Positions 63,101 through 64,000 of a DNA stretch of 64,000 nt are shown here, one piece after another. Source of the stretch: Anseranas semipalmata (Eukaryota; Chordata; Aves; Anseriformes; Anseranatidae). The first letter of the stretch is position 1. Every line of letters begins with the position of its first letter. Both the position numbers and the translations under genes were made by a program. The stretch covers positions 62,001 through 126,000 of the forward strand of contig VXAA01003352.1 of the NCBI GenBank assembly GCA_013399115.1, read 5' to 3'. The notes under the pieces were generated by a model. That model had not been told where the DNA came from. It saw nothing but the letters and a program-made list of their open reading frames with translations, and did no database searches.

Positions 63101-64000
63101 CAGGTTAGATCGCACCAGCAGAACTCCACTGATTTTACTGGTGTTACTCACATTGCACATTAAAACAGAACAATTTTCTTTAGGATTCAGTTCCACTGCG
63201 TTCAGTGGCCTTCCCCCTAGCTTGTGGTTGGATCTCATGTCTAACACCCCTGCAAATCTTGCTGTTTCCCATCAGGAACAAGAACAGTTTTACATCTGTG
63301 TTAGCGTTAAAGGAAAGGATCAGGACAACACTTTTCTAGGCCAGTACAGTCGGTGCCCTGTGTTTTTCGTTCCCAGGGAAATGCCTGGAGGACCTAACAT
63401 GCCTCTGGCTCCTCAGGTCATTCCATCAGAATTCAGATCTGCGTAAGTCGGATATCTCACACCTCTTACATCTCCCCATTTGTCATTTCATTAGTACCTC
63501 AAAACACAGATCACTGGTTTACAACTTTTCATCATAATAACAGCTTCCAGTAACCTGTAGTTTTTGCTGGCCATGTGCCTCCTTCCAAACAACCATACAG
63601 TGAGTAGCCTATTCCTCTTTGATTTCCTTGATTTGACTCCCAAAGTAAACTCCTTTCTGGACAAATTTGCTGTCTCATCAATTCTAACGATGAAAATTGT
63701 TTTCATCAGCAATTCTTGTAATGGAAATAGAGAAAGAGTGTTGAATGTGAGCTGGAGGAAGCTTTTGTTTCCTACACTATGGTTGCATAGCGGTACATCC
63801 TACTGTGTCCTGTACAGGGACCTTGGCAACTGAATTAAGAAGGCAAGCATGGCTTTGCAAGGGAAAGAAAGGTGCAACAACAGAGGTTTAGTACCACTGT
63901 AAATACAAATTCAATTTTTTCCTGCTAACTTCTCCTCTGCTTAATATAAACGTAGTCTTATGAAGAAAAAGGATTTGCTTAGACTGTATTTTTCTGACAG
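57174..64000 (-). other. FKBP1B: FKBP1B upstream intron (partial)
   Basis: The exon ending in HYTG, expected next upstream, was not found to the window edge, so this is read as part of a long intron. It is AT-rich unique sequence with short chance open frames (the longest about 100 codons at 63141-63446). No repeat is recognised. Confidence 0.7.

Noticed and set aside
63141..63446. A 101-codon frame near the right edge, considered as an FKBP1B exon or another gene
   Set aside because: It is on the opposite strand to FKBP1B, shows no family motif and has no convincing splice sites.

Overview
This is vertebrate nuclear DNA. Every coding gene is split by GT-AG introns, CpG-island promoters sit at gene starts, and CR1-type LINE fragments with the avian-style 3' end (repeats of ATTCTRTGATTCT) are scattered on both strands. 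Small introns, CR1 as the only recognised interspersed repeat and bird-like protein variants point to a bird; the species cannot be named from sequence alone. Gene identities rest on protein sequences I recognise, not on database searches. Each gene that lies wholly inside the window closes in frame when its exons are summed.

Layout from left to right. 1-10190: intronic sequence of ITSN2 (plus strand), possibly holding the terminal exon of the short isoform. 10191-18240: eleven exons of ITSN2 encoding the DH, PH and C2 domains of the long isoform, followed by a 3'UTR of about 1.3 kb. 21851-29013: a FAM228-family gene (minus, eight coding exons, 265 aa), tail-to-tail with ITSN2. 31230-31960: a CpG-island promoter with two CCAAT boxes and an RFX/X-box-like site, shared head-to-head by FAM228 and PFN4. 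33293-38146: PFN4 (plus, four coding exons, 129 aa). 41308-45842: TP53I3 quinone oxidoreductase (plus, five coding exons, 334 aa), with one GC-AG intron. 46070-46550: a second CpG island driving SF3B6 (plus, four exons, 125 aa). 53845-57173: the last two coding exons of FKBP1B (minus); its N-terminal exons lie beyond 64000.

The block ITSN2 - FAM228 - PFN4 - TP53I3 - SF3B6 - FKBP1B matches the neighbourhood known on human 2p23. The genes do not form one pathway. They cover endocytic Cdc42 activation (ITSN2), a poorly known protein family possibly linked to cilia or sperm (FAM228), a testis-type profilin (PFN4), NADPH-dependent quinone reduction (TP53I3), branch-point recognition in the U2 snRNP (SF3B6) and ryanodine-receptor regulation (FKBP1B). 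I found no CRISPR array, tRNA, rRNA, intact mobile element or obviously new system. The most interesting leads are the X-box bidirectional promoter, a candidate cassette exon in FAM228, a candidate terminal exon for short intersectin-2, the GC-AG intron, and an AT-rich candidate regulatory element near 51.3-52.2 kb.
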